A DNA stretch of 64,000 nucleotides. Source: an uncultured Marinoscillum sp. Its GTDB lineage: Bacteria; Bacteroidota; Bacteroidia; Cytophagales; MED-G16. The stretch covers positions 1 to 64,000 of the forward strand of contig CABYXZ010000001.1 of assembly GCA_902523065.1 (NCBI GenBank), given 5' to 3'. A program made the position numbers and the translations under genes. Under the pieces are notes generated by a model, which had not been told where the DNA came from, did no database searches, and saw only the letters and a program-made list of their open reading frames with translations. Positions 33,880 through 42,769 of this stretch are shown here, one piece after another (positions within the stretch are counted from its first letter, which is position 1; every line of letters starts with the position of its first letter).

Positions 33880-35134
33880 CTTTTACTCTTGAGTGTTTAC
33901 TTGTATTTTTAATGTTTTGGAAAGGTTGTTCAATAAATACGTACATCAGAGTGGCACCGAATATAATTGCAACTAATGATATTATTCCATTTATCAGGAA
34001 GATGTAGACTGGAGTTAACATATCTGAGAAGGCATTATTAAAAATTGGAAAAAACCAAAACATAAACATTTCGTGGAAAAGATACGCTGAATAAGAAACC
34101 TGAGCTATTGGGTAAAAAAACTGATGGGATAAAAAGTTATTCACAGGTTTAATGATTAACCCATTTGAGTAAATGCATGCCATAATTAAATAAGCAACAG
34201 CATAGGAAAAAACTTCTCTGTGAATAATTTCATAATATTTTGCAACATCAGGGTGAAATGAGTAGAAAATTGAATTTTCAACATAAGTCCATTGACCAAG
34301 AGTAATAGTAGAAATCATTACAAATATTGTTAATGATAAGACAACCAGAACATCAGACAAGATTCTGTAATTATTAAAAAAACTTATAACTTTTTCTTTG
34401 TAGTTCACATTTATATAAGCCACAATAACTCCTGATAACAAACCTCCATACCTAAGATGTGTTAATACATAATATTCCCAAAACCAATCCATCCATCCCT
34501 CATCAAGAAAGGTATTATTAAAAGGGACTGATAAGTCTAACATGACAAATGAATAATAATAAGTGAAGTATATTGGTATGATAGCCATGATAATAAATAT
34601 CACTGCTTTATTACTAAACCTTGGAATAATAAATGCAATTATAAAAGGAATAAAAATATAAAACTGTTCCTCGATGGCAAGAGACCAAGTCCAACCCATG
34701 TAAGAATCTCTCACGTAATTATTAATATATAGAATATTAGACCATGCCATGTCCCAATTCCCTGCGGGATGTCCATGAAGAAAATAAACACCAATAACCA
34801 TAGAGAATATATATACTGGCATCAATCTTAAAAATCTTCTTATATAAAATCTTTTAAAGTTTAATGTATTTGATTTATTAAACTCCTTAAATAGTATAGT
34901 ACCTATAAGAAAACCACTAATAACAAAAAATAAATCAACACCAAGGTCTCCTTTCGAGATCCACATCAACAAAGAATACTCTGTAACCTTATCTCCAACA
35001 GCTGGATAGTCATTATACTGAAATAACCAGACATGAAAAATAATAACCCATAAAATTGCTATTGCTCTAATACCGTCGATTGGTTTATAGTTTTTTTCTG
35101 GTCTGTTAAAAAGGTTATAAATTGCTTGTTTCAA
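33863..35134 (-). CDS. Acyltransferase family 3 (OafA/YrhL-type) membrane protein
   Basis: The 423-residue protein has about ten membrane helices. It opens with the AT3 signature PIDGIRAIAILWVIIFHVWLF (residues 18-38, containing the catalytic His), followed by LGVDLFFVISGFLIGTILFKEF and FYIRRFLRLMPVYIFSM. WTWSLAIEEQFYIFIPF near residue 155 is also conserved. AT3 proteins transfer acetyl or other acyl groups to cell-surface sugars. No extracytoplasmic SGNH domain is fused. The 3' end lies within a hairpin terminator shared with the convergent SnoaL-like gene. Confidence 0.93.
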   Translation of the reverse strand: MKQAIYNLFNRPEKNYKPIDGIRAIAILWVIIFHVWLFQYNDYPAVGDKVTEYSLLMWISKGDLGVDLFFVISGFLIGTILFKEFNKSNTLNFKRFYIRRFLRLMPVYIFSMVIGVYFLHGHPAGNWDMAWSNILYINNYVRDSYMGWTWSLAIEEQFYIFIPFIIAFIIPRFSNKAVIFIIMAIIPIYFTYYYSFVMLDLSVPFNNTFLDEGWMDWFWEYYVLTHLRYGGLLSGVIVAYINVNYKEKVISFFNNYRILSDVLVVLSLTIFVMISTITLGQWTYVENSIFYSFHPDVAKYYEIIHREVFSYAVAYLIMACIYSNGLIIKPVNNFLSHQFFYPIAQVSYSAYLFHEMFMFWFFPIFNNAFSDMLTPVYIFLINGIISLVAIIFGATLMYVFIEQPFQNIKNTSKHSRVKEPSLV

Positions 35135-35225
35135 AATGATAATTTCAAGTATTTAAGCATAATATTAAAAAAATTTGAATTTTTCCAATAAAATTTACAA
35201 AAAATTAATTTTTTTAATAAATAGA

Positions 35226-35239
35226 TTACAATTATGTAA
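35226..35239. promoter_or_regulatory. Inverted repeat TTACA-N4-TGTAA upstream of the DUF885-like gene
   Basis: A perfect 5-bp inverted repeat with 4-base spacer ends 9 bases before the ATG at 35249. The form recalls operators of Crp/Fnr-like dimers, but in AT-rich DNA it could arise by chance. Confidence 0.25.
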
Positions 35240-35248
35240 CTTAATGTG

Positions 35249-36862
35249 ATGAGATTTATATTTTTAATAATTATACTATCCAGTTGTAGTAATACAAACA
35301 ATCAAAAATTTAGTGAATACCAAGATTTAATTTTATTATTCCAAGATTGGAGAGTTTTCGAAGAACCAAATATTATAAATGGAGTTCACGACTATTCAAA
35401 AAAATCATTTGATCAACGAAGGCCTCTTTTCAATGAGTTTAAAAATAAATTATTGAATTTTGATACATCTGGATGGACTGTAAATGAGCAAATTGATTGG
35501 CACATTGTTTTTGCAGAAATGAATGGTTATGATTTCAATGACAGGGTTTTAATGCCCTGGGTAAGAGATCCAGCATTTTATCAGTCAGTCTGGATGTACC
35601 AAAGTGATGTTCCAGCTCACGAGGGTCCAACTAACCATGGCGTTCTTGAGTTTTGGATGTATGATCTTCCTCTTTCGAATAGTGATAAAGAAAAAATTAA
35701 AAATGAAATTGATTTGATTCCTATTTTTCAGAATGAAGCAAGAAAAAATCTAACTGGAAATGCAAGAGAGTTATGGATCGCTGGCATTGAAAACTTTAGA
35801 CAACAAAAAGACAATCTTCTTACAATAAAAAATACATTAGGTTATAATGAAGATGATCAAATAAATGTAAGCATTAATAATGCAATTGAATCAAATGATA
35901 AATTTATTCAGTGGTTGGAGGAAGAATCTAAAACCAAAACTGGTCCATCTGGTATTGGTAAAGAAAATTATACTTGGTATCAACAAAATGTTCATCTTCT
36001 CCCTATGACATGGGAAGATGAGGTTCGTCTTCTCCAAAGAGAACTTGATAGATCTTGGTCCTCTCTTATGTTAGAGGAACATAATAACAGAAATTTACCA
36101 GAACTAGAAGCTGCAAATACACCAGAGGAATTTAAGGTTCTAACTGAAAATGGTGTTGAAAGATTTATGAAATTTATAAAGGACAAAGAAATCATGCCTT
36201 TCAAAGAAAATATGGAACCGGCACTAAGGGAACACATGGGAAAATTTGTACCAAGTAAAGATAGAAACTTCTTTAACATTGGATTACATATTGATCCACT
36301 ACCTCTATACTCACATTTTGTACATTGGTTTGATCTTGCGGAAATAAGAGACAACCCTCACCCAAGTCCGATACGAAAAGAAGCATTATTATATAATATT
36401 TTCGACACCAAAAATGAGGGATATGCTACTGGTGTTGAAGAAATGTTTATGCATGCAGGATTATATAACGATAGTCCAAGATCAAGAGAAATTGTATGGA
36501 TTATGATAGCACAGAGAGCCGCGAGAGGGCTGGGATCATTATATGCCCATGCAAATGAGATGACTATGGAAGAAGCAGGTGGTGTACACGTTAGATGGAC
36601 ACCAAGAAAGTGGATGAATAGAGAACCTCACCTACTAAAGTTCGAGCAGCACCTTTACCTTAGACAACCAGGATATGGAACATCTTATATCACTGGTAAA
36701 TATATGCTAGAAAAAATAGTAACTGAGTATGCAGAAAAGTTAGAAAAAGAAAATAAAAAATTTACTCTAAATGAATTTTTTAAAAAATTTAATGAGGCAG
36801 GCAGTATCCCAATAAAGCTTGCAAGGTGGGAAATTCTAGATAAAATTGATTACGATGGATAA
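35249..36862 (+). CDS. DUF885-like lipoprotein lacking the usual metal-binding motif
   Basis: The 537-residue product has a lipobox LSSC (Cys13 counted from ATG 35249; the GTG at 35246 is one codon earlier). The helical fold and the C-terminal parts NEGYATGVEEMFMHAG and RQPGYGTSYITGKYMLEKIV resemble DUF885 proteins, which are predicted zinc peptidases with an HxxxPGHH-type motif. I do not find that motif: the expected region reads LYSHFVHWFDLAEIRDNPHP. It may be a non-catalytic relative, or a different family with a similar scaffold. The end overlaps the next gene by 8 bases, and that product may be its partner. Confidence 0.6.
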   Translation: MRFIFLIIILSSCSNTNNQKFSEYQDLILLFQDWRVFEEPNIINGVHDYSKKSFDQRRPLFNEFKNKLLNFDTSGWTVNEQIDWHIVFAEMNGYDFNDRVLMPWVRDPAFYQSVWMYQSDVPAHEGPTNHGVLEFWMYDLPLSNSDKEKIKNEIDLIPIFQNEARKNLTGNARELWIAGIENFRQQKDNLLTIKNTLGYNEDDQINVSINNAIESNDKFIQWLEEESKTKTGPSGIGKENYTWYQQNVHLLPMTWEDEVRLLQRELDRSWSSLMLEEHNNRNLPELEAANTPEEFKVLTENGVERFMKFIKDKEIMPFKENMEPALREHMGKFVPSKDRNFFNIGLHIDPLPLYSHFVHWFDLAEIRDNPHPSPIRKEALLYNIFDTKNEGYATGVEEMFMHAGLYNDSPRSREIVWIMIAQRAARGLGSLYAHANEMTMEEAGGVHVRWTPRKWMNREPHLLKFEQHLYLRQPGYGTSYITGKYMLEKIVTEYAEKLEKENKKFTLNEFFKKFNEAGSIPIKLARWEILDKIDYDG

Positions 36863-37499
36863 AGTTATTCTAATTGAAAAACATAAAATTTCCTTGATTG
36901 ACTCCAAAACTAATGGTATAAAATGGAAAATTAATGTGTCAGACAACATAACAGGAACTTACAGACTTGATAAATATATTTTCCTTTATACACATAACTG
37001 GATGGGAACACATTATACCTCAGTTATTGATATTGATTCAGGAAATTTTTATTGGAAAGACGAAAAGTTAAATATTGTAACAAACTGCGTAGCTATCGAT
37101 AATAAACTTTTCTTTGTTAATAAATCATCTAAGATTGTGGTAAAAGAGATTGAAACAGGTGATGTGGTTTTCGAGGAAAAATTTCCATACCAAAAATGGT
37201 ACAGTATATATTACCCCAAAATAGTTGTATATAATGGCAATATTGTTATTTTCAGTAAGTCGAAAGCTGTGAAATTGGACTTGTCCTCTTATAAATTTTC
37301 TGATTTTATATTTAGAAATATTAATTTAAGTACAATTGAGTCTATGAACGATAAATATAACATTGCAGTAAATAAATACACTTCCTCAGGGACAGGTGGA
37401 GAGGCATACATGTATGGTGCATACGCTGGAGATGCAGGAGGAGGAGCTGGTGGAGACGGAGGAGGAGCTGGTGGAGACGGAGGAGGAGCTGGTGGGTAA
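36855..37499 (+). CDS. Beta-propeller-like protein with glycine-rich repeat tail
   Basis: The 214-residue protein starts at ATG 36855 (an in-frame TTG at 36846 is rejected). Residues 1-170 show repeating strand pairs such as ISLIDSKTNGIKWKINVSD and VIDIDSGNFYWKDEKLN, which resemble PQQ-type propeller blades, but only about three blades are present. There is no signal peptide. The last 35 residues are nearly pure Gly/Ala/Asp (GGGAGGD repeated). They are encoded by 21-bp tandem repeats far richer in G than the rest of the genome. It overlaps the DUF885-like gene by 8 bases. The function is unknown. Confidence 0.6.
   Translation: MDKVILIEKHKISLIDSKTNGIKWKINVSDNITGTYRLDKYIFLYTHNWMGTHYTSVIDIDSGNFYWKDEKLNIVTNCVAIDNKLFFVNKSSKIVVKEIETGDVVFEEKFPYQKWYSIYYPKIVVYNGNIVIFSKSKAVKLDLSSYKFSDFIFRNINLSTIESMNDKYNIAVNKYTSSGTGGEAYMYGAYAGDAGGGAGGDGGGAGGDGGGAGG
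37437..37496 (+). repeat. In-frame 21-bp tandem repeat encoding a Gly-rich tail
   Basis: Two perfect 21-bp units (37437-37457 and 37458-37478) and a partial third (37479-37496) encode GGGAGGD. Being a multiple of three, copy-number changes would alter tail length without a frameshift. Confidence 0.9.
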
Positions 37500-37503
37500 C
37501 AAA

Positions 37504-38271
37504 CTATTTGTCAACTCCTAAACCAAATAAAGCATAGTCATACTTAACTGGATCTATAGGGTCAAATAACCTTAATTTACTATCTAATTGAATCAAAGTT
37601 TTAATATCATTTTGCGTCCTTGATACTAGATTTAGATTTTGAGCAATTCTAAGGGTATGCGTATCAAGTGGACATGATAAAATAGAGGTTGAGATTTTAT
37701 TCCATATTCCAAAATCAACTCCACTCGTATCTTTTCTAACCATCCATCTTAAAAACATATTTATTCTTTTACATGCTGATCTTTTTGCTGGATCAGAAAT
37801 ATGTTTTGTAGTTCTTTTCATGTGATCAATAGAAAAAAAAATCTTTTTAAATTTTGTAATTGTCTCAAATATCCACTCATCACCTTGATTTGTTGTAAAA
37901 ACATTCTCTAAACCTCCATGATTTTGGTATATATTTTTTAGGGATAATATGAAAAATTTAAAGTCGTCAGAGTTAAAGGTTCTGTGAACAAATGATACGG
38001 ATTTAATATTTTTCTCTGATGCGTTAATGACAAAATCATATGGTGAACCTCCCATTATTTTCATCATTTTATCTGCATTATTTATTATCATTTTTCTATT
38101 ACCCCATGAAATTATTGAAGTCAAAAATGCTGAAATCTCAATATCATTTTTTTCTTTAAATCTATGAGGTATCTGTACTGGGTCTGAATCAATAAAATGA
38201 GTAGTATTATATTTCAAATATTTTTCTTCTAGTAAATTTTTTAAATCATTATCTGATATATCACGTTTCAT
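37504..38271 (-). CDS. TIGR02757 (DUF2400) family protein
   Basis: The 255-residue protein has the pattern of this Bacteroidota-rich family: DPVQIPHRFKEKNDIEISAFLTSIISWGNRKMIIN, a Ser-Pro-Tyr-Asp-Phe segment, SVSFVHRTFNSDDF, and a C-terminal segment FLRWMVRKDTSGVDFGIW followed by CPLDTHTLRIAQNLNLV. The last parts resemble the helix-hairpin-helix region of endonuclease III-like proteins, so a DNA or nucleotide role is possible but unproved. It is cytoplasmic. Its start is 9 bases from the divergent next gene, so the two share a very short control region. Confidence 0.85.
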   Translation of the reverse strand: MKRDISDNDLKNLLEEKYLKYNTTHFIDSDPVQIPHRFKEKNDIEISAFLTSIISWGNRKMIINNADKMMKIMGGSPYDFVINASEKNIKSVSFVHRTFNSDDFKFFILSLKNIYQNHGGLENVFTTNQGDEWIFETITKFKKIFFSIDHMKRTTKHISDPAKRSACKRINMFLRWMVRKDTSGVDFGIWNKISTSILSCPLDTHTLRIAQNLNLVSRTQNDIKTLIQLDSKLRLFDPIDPVKYDYALFGLGVDK

Positions 38272-38280
38272 ATATTTACA

Positions 38281-38703
38281 ATGTTAAAGAACCTTTCTTA
38301 CAAAGATCCACAAATAGAAAAACAAATAAATTCATTGGTAGGGGAAGAGTTCTCTTTAATGAAAAAACTCAAACTTAAAGGAGCTGGATCTCGGAAGTTA
38401 TACATAAAAAAGTGTGATAATGAGATTTACGATTTACTAAGGAATGACTACGAGCTCAGCGTCTGTAATATAGAAATAAGACCGAAAGGGATTATTATTT
38501 ATATAAAGTCAAATCTTGAAACCTATGGACTAATTATACCTTACTATAAACTTGTAATATTTAAAGTAGGTGACGAGGACTATACAATCAATGCAGATAC
38601 TAATTTTTTAAAAATTAGAATAAAAAGTAGATCTGACCACGGCTTTATGAAAAAAATAAATTCGCAAAAGGCAAATTATCTTTCTGATAAAAATCCCAGA
38701 TAA
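38281..38703 (+). CDS. Conserved-looking hypothetical protein
   Basis: The 140-residue cytoplasmic protein begins MLKNLSYKDPQIEKQINSL. A central beta-rich part follows (LSVCNIEIRPKGIIIYIKS, YGLIIPYYKLVIFKVGDEDYTINADTNFLKIRI), and the end is basic (RSDHGFMKKINSQKAN). The second half resembles a small PH-like or SH3-like sheet, but I cannot name a family. The reading frame is well formed and uses codons like its neighbours. It is divergent from TIGR02757 (9 bases) and convergent with YceI. Confidence 0.6.
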   Translation: MLKNLSYKDPQIEKQINSLVGEEFSLMKKLKLKGAGSRKLYIKKCDNEIYDLLRNDYELSVCNIEIRPKGIIIYIKSNLETYGLIIPYYKLVIFKVGDEDYTINADTNFLKIRIKSRSDHGFMKKINSQKANYLSDKNPR

Positions 38704-38717
38704 TAGTTAAGATTATC

Positions 38718-39272
38718 CTAGTTCAAATGTAATTCAACCTCTAGTTCTATGTCATCGAGAATGAGTTTATCTCCAAGGTTTTCAAAAAATGTACCTGACC
38801 TAAACCTCACGTCATACTTTGATCTGTCAAACGTTAGCTTTGATGTCGCTACCTTGTCATCTACACTAAGAACGAAACTTATCGGATGGGAAATACCTTT
38901 AATAGTTAGTACACCATCAACATCATAATTTTCACCGTTTTTTTTAGAGGAGGTTACTTCAATAGTTGAAGATTTATGGCTACTGACAGAGAAAAAGTCG
39001 TCAGACCTGAGATGACCCTCAAGTCTCGCTTTTGATCCTCCTGTCAGATCATCAACTGACAATGATTCCATATCAACAACAACTTTTCCTGTAACAGCCT
39101 CAGGCTGAATATTTATCTCGCCTCCAACAAATTTTAAAGTACCGTAGTGTGAACTAGTTGTTATCTCTTTTCCCGTCCATTTAATATTACTTTTCTCTAT
39201 ATTAATGTCGTAGTCTTGAGAAAATAAATTGAAATTAATTAGTAAAAAGATGGTAATAAGTAGATTTTTCAT
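38718..39272 (-). CDS. YceI-family periplasmic protein
   Basis: The 184-residue product has a signal peptide (MKNLLITIFLLINFNLFSQ). The YceI lipocalin-like barrel follows: IEKSNIKWTGKEITTSSHYGTLKF, GKVVVDMESLSVDDL, DDFFSVSSHKSSTIEVTS, GVLTIKGISHPISFVLSV and KLTFDRSKYDVRFRSGTFFENLGDK. The family binds isoprenoid or amphiphilic lipids. It stands alone, divergent from an esterase gene. The expected fold is complete in length. Confidence 0.92.
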   Translation of the reverse strand: MKNLLITIFLLINFNLFSQDYDINIEKSNIKWTGKEITTSSHYGTLKFVGGEINIQPEAVTGKVVVDMESLSVDDLTGGSKARLEGHLRSDDFFSVSSHKSSTIEVTSSKKNGENYDVDGVLTIKGISHPISFVLSVDDKVATSKLTFDRSKYDVRFRSGTFFENLGDKLILDDIELEVELHLN

Positions 39273-39319
39273 ATGTTTTGTTTTTTATTTATAATACGAA
39301 ATTTTTAAAAAATGTTTCG

Positions 39320-40294
39320 ATGAAAAAGGTTGTGATCCACTTTAAAAAGTATTTTAAGTATATAAATATATCATTTTTAATAATTTTATTACTCTCGTGC
39401 GAAAATGATGAGGCTGAAATTAATGAAGATGAGAGTGAGGTAAACAGTGAATTTATAGGACTTAATAATATATCTACAATTTTCGATAATCTAACTAGAT
39501 CCTATCACATATACGTTCCTAATTCATATTCTGTCTCAGAGCCAATTCCGATAGTCTTTAATCTTCACGGTGGTGCATCCACAGCATCTGGTTACTTAAA
39601 CTCCATAGGAGACATGAGATCAATAGCTGATACAGCAAACTTTATAATTATATATCCACAAGCAACAACTGATAACTCAGGTGACCCAACTTGGCACCTT
39701 GGAGGTGAAAATTCTAAATCAACTTCAGTTGATGACGTGGGGTTTGTATCTCATATCATTGATGAAGTTTCCTCTATTTACTCGATAGATCTTGATAGAG
39801 TATATGTCACAGGTTTTTCCAATGGTGGATATCTTGCATATGAAATTGCTTGTTTACTAAGTAATCAAATAGCAGGTATAGGCGTAGTTGCAGGTCATAT
39901 GTTCATTGACACCTACAACTATTGTAATCCATCTCACCCTACTCCATTAATTAATATTCATGGAACAGAAGACTTTTACGAAGGAATTGCAGGATACTAT
40001 TTAGACCAAAACCTATCAAATCAGTACTGGGCAGAATATAACAATACTGATCCTGACCCTGTCATAACATACATTGAAAATACCAATTCTCAGGACGGCT
40101 CTACAGTTGAATTGCACTCATGGCTGAATGGAGACAATGAGGTATCTGTAATCCACTACAAAGTAATTGGCGGAGGTCACTCCTATCCCAACCTAAACCC
40201 TTCTTCAAGTAAAGGATATGAAAACGGTGACATTGACTCAAATTCTGAAATATGGAATTTTCTATCAAGATATGATATAAACGGATTAAGATAA
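39320..40294 (+). CDS. Esterase lipoprotein of the PHB-depolymerase / CE1-like family
   Basis: The 324-residue product starts at ATG 39320; the frame is open from TTG 39278 but the extra residues do not look like a signal. It has a lipobox LLLSC (Cys27). The alpha/beta hydrolase core shows NLHGGASTASGYL (oxyanion region), IIYPQATT, the nucleophile motif GFSNGG (Ser167), LINIHGTEDFYEG and GGGHSYP (likely catalytic His). The LpqC/PHB-depolymerase group includes feruloyl and acetylxylan esterases and depolymerases. Substrate cannot be told. It probably acts on a polymer at the cell surface. Confidence 0.88.
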   Translation: MKKVVIHFKKYFKYINISFLIILLLSCENDEAEINEDESEVNSEFIGLNNISTIFDNLTRSYHIYVPNSYSVSEPIPIVFNLHGGASTASGYLNSIGDMRSIADTANFIIIYPQATTDNSGDPTWHLGGENSKSTSVDDVGFVSHIIDEVSSIYSIDLDRVYVTGFSNGGYLAYEIACLLSNQIAGIGVVAGHMFIDTYNYCNPSHPTPLINIHGTEDFYEGIAGYYLDQNLSNQYWAEYNNTDPDPVITYIENTNSQDGSTVELHSWLNGDNEVSVIHYKVIGGGHSYPNLNPSSSKGYENGDIDSNSEIWNFLSRYDINGLR

Positions 40295-40314
40295 CTTATA
40301 ATTAATATTTAACT

Positions 40315-40722
40315 ATGAAAACAATAAATGACAATCAAAACAAAGAGGTAATAATTATTTGCGAACTATCTGTAAACGACGACAGAACAATTGACACGAG
40401 GGAATGGAGTGATAGTTATGCCAAACTTATATCTGAGACAGAGGAGAACACTATCTCTTGGAGATTTTTAATCTCTGAGGATGAGAAAAAGGTAACACTT
40501 TATGAAAGGTATAAAGATGAGCACGCTTTTAAAAATCATCTCAGCAGGATATTAGCGGAGGGAGGTGATCTTCAAGAGGAGTTTGGAAATTTTTCGAACA
40601 TCTATACATTTGAAGGAATAATTTATTTGGGAGAAGTGTCGGATGAACTAAGATCTTACATAAAAGATCATGGTCTAGAGCTAGACTATCGCTCAAGTAT
40701 TGGAGGTTATACAAGGTATTAA
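40315..40722 (+). CDS. Antibiotic-biosynthesis-monooxygenase-like (ABM fold) protein
   Basis: The 135-residue protein has two beta-alpha-beta ferredoxin-like units. The first is EVIIICELSVNDDRTIDTREWSDSYAKLISETEENTISWRFLIS and the next holds KKVTLYERYKDEHAFKNHL, where the YERYKDEHAFKNH segment is typical of ABM-type proteins. Members act as cofactor-free quinol monooxygenases or as binding folds; the small size alone does not tell. It has no signal peptide. It follows the esterase gene after 20 bases and ends in a shared bidirectional terminator. Confidence 0.75.
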   Translation: MKTINDNQNKEVIIICELSVNDDRTIDTREWSDSYAKLISETEENTISWRFLISEDEKKVTLYERYKDEHAFKNHLSRILAEGGDLQEEFGNFSNIYTFEGIIYLGEVSDELRSYIKDHGLELDYRSSIGGYTRY

Positions 40723-40723
40723 A

Positions 40724-40748
40724 AAAACCCATTATAAAGATGGGTTTT
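40724..40748. terminator. Bidirectional intrinsic terminator
   Basis: AAAACCCAT (40724-40732) pairs with ATGGGTTTT (40740-40748) across a 7-base loop, with A and T runs on either side. It separates the ABM-like gene from the convergent CDGSH gene. Confidence 0.85.
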
Positions 40749-40751
40749 GAT

Positions 40752-40841
40752 TTAATTCTTATTGTGTGAGCCATCGCAATAACCGCTTGGGTTACTCGTA
40801 TTACCACACTGACACATAGGTTTGTCTTTTATATTTGTCAT
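40752..40841 (-). CDS. Minimal CDGSH iron-sulfur protein (29 residues)
   Basis: A 30-codon frame on the minus strand encodes MTNIKDKPMCQCGNTSNPSG then YCDGSHNKN. The cluster ligands are Cys10, Cys12, Cys22 and His26, giving the CDGSH-type 3-Cys/1-His set, with one residue more than the standard spacing between the second and third ligand (standard CxCx2(S/T)x3PxCDGxxH). Known CDGSH proteins bind a [2Fe-2S] cluster and act in redox or iron handling. This copy is among the shortest I would expect and is too small for many gene callers. It lies after tRNA-Glu on the same strand, between two near-identical terminators. A longer overlapping frame on the same strand is rejected. Confidence 0.82.
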   Translation of the reverse strand: MTNIKDKPMCQCGNTSNPSGYCDGSHNKN

Positions 40842-40941
40842 ACTTTTAAGTTTATACAAATTAGAACGGCACATCTCAACTAATGTTTAGTATATAATTA
40901 TAAGTTTTATAATTTATAATGATTCCAAATAATTGCATAAA

Positions 40942-40965
40942 AAAACCCATCATAAGATGGGTTTT
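40942..40965 (-). terminator. Terminator downstream of tRNA-Glu
   Basis: A 10-bp stem AAAACCCATC/GATGGGTTTT (40942-40951 with 40956-40965) closes on the tetraloop ATAA. The arms are nearly identical to the terminator at 40724-40748. It lies directly after tRNA-Glu in its direction of transcription. Confidence 0.8.
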
Positions 40966-40973
40966 AAAGATTG

Positions 40974-41045
40974 CAGTCCCTAGGGGAATCGAACCCCTGT
41001 TTCCAGGATGAAAACCTGGCGTCCTAACCCCTAGACGAAGGGACC
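40974..41045 (-). tRNA. tRNA-Glu (anticodon TTC)
   Basis: On the minus strand a 72-nt cloverleaf reads GGTCCCT in the acceptor 5' arm, paired to AGGGACT (one G:T pair at the end) with discriminator G. The anticodon stem CCAGG/CCTGG encloses the loop TTTTCAT, giving anticodon TTC. The T arm is AGGGG-TTCGATT-CCCCT. The 3' CCA is not fully encoded. Confidence 0.95.
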
Positions 41046-41106
41046 GGTTTTTGTTTTGCAAATATATTGTTACAGAAATATTTAAAAAAATTATAAGAAA
41101 AATAAT

Positions 41107-42765
<1,659 letters not shown>

Positions 42766-42769
<4 letters not shown>

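Noticed and set aside
38699-38717. Hairpin GATAAT/ATTATC between convergent genes as terminator
   Set aside because: Only 6 bp, almost all A:T, and without a T tract; too weak to call.
40541-40807. 88-residue minus-strand frame over the CDGSH gene
   Set aside because: It runs antisense through the ABM-like gene and the terminator, and another frame on the same strand encodes the recognisable CDGSH protein.
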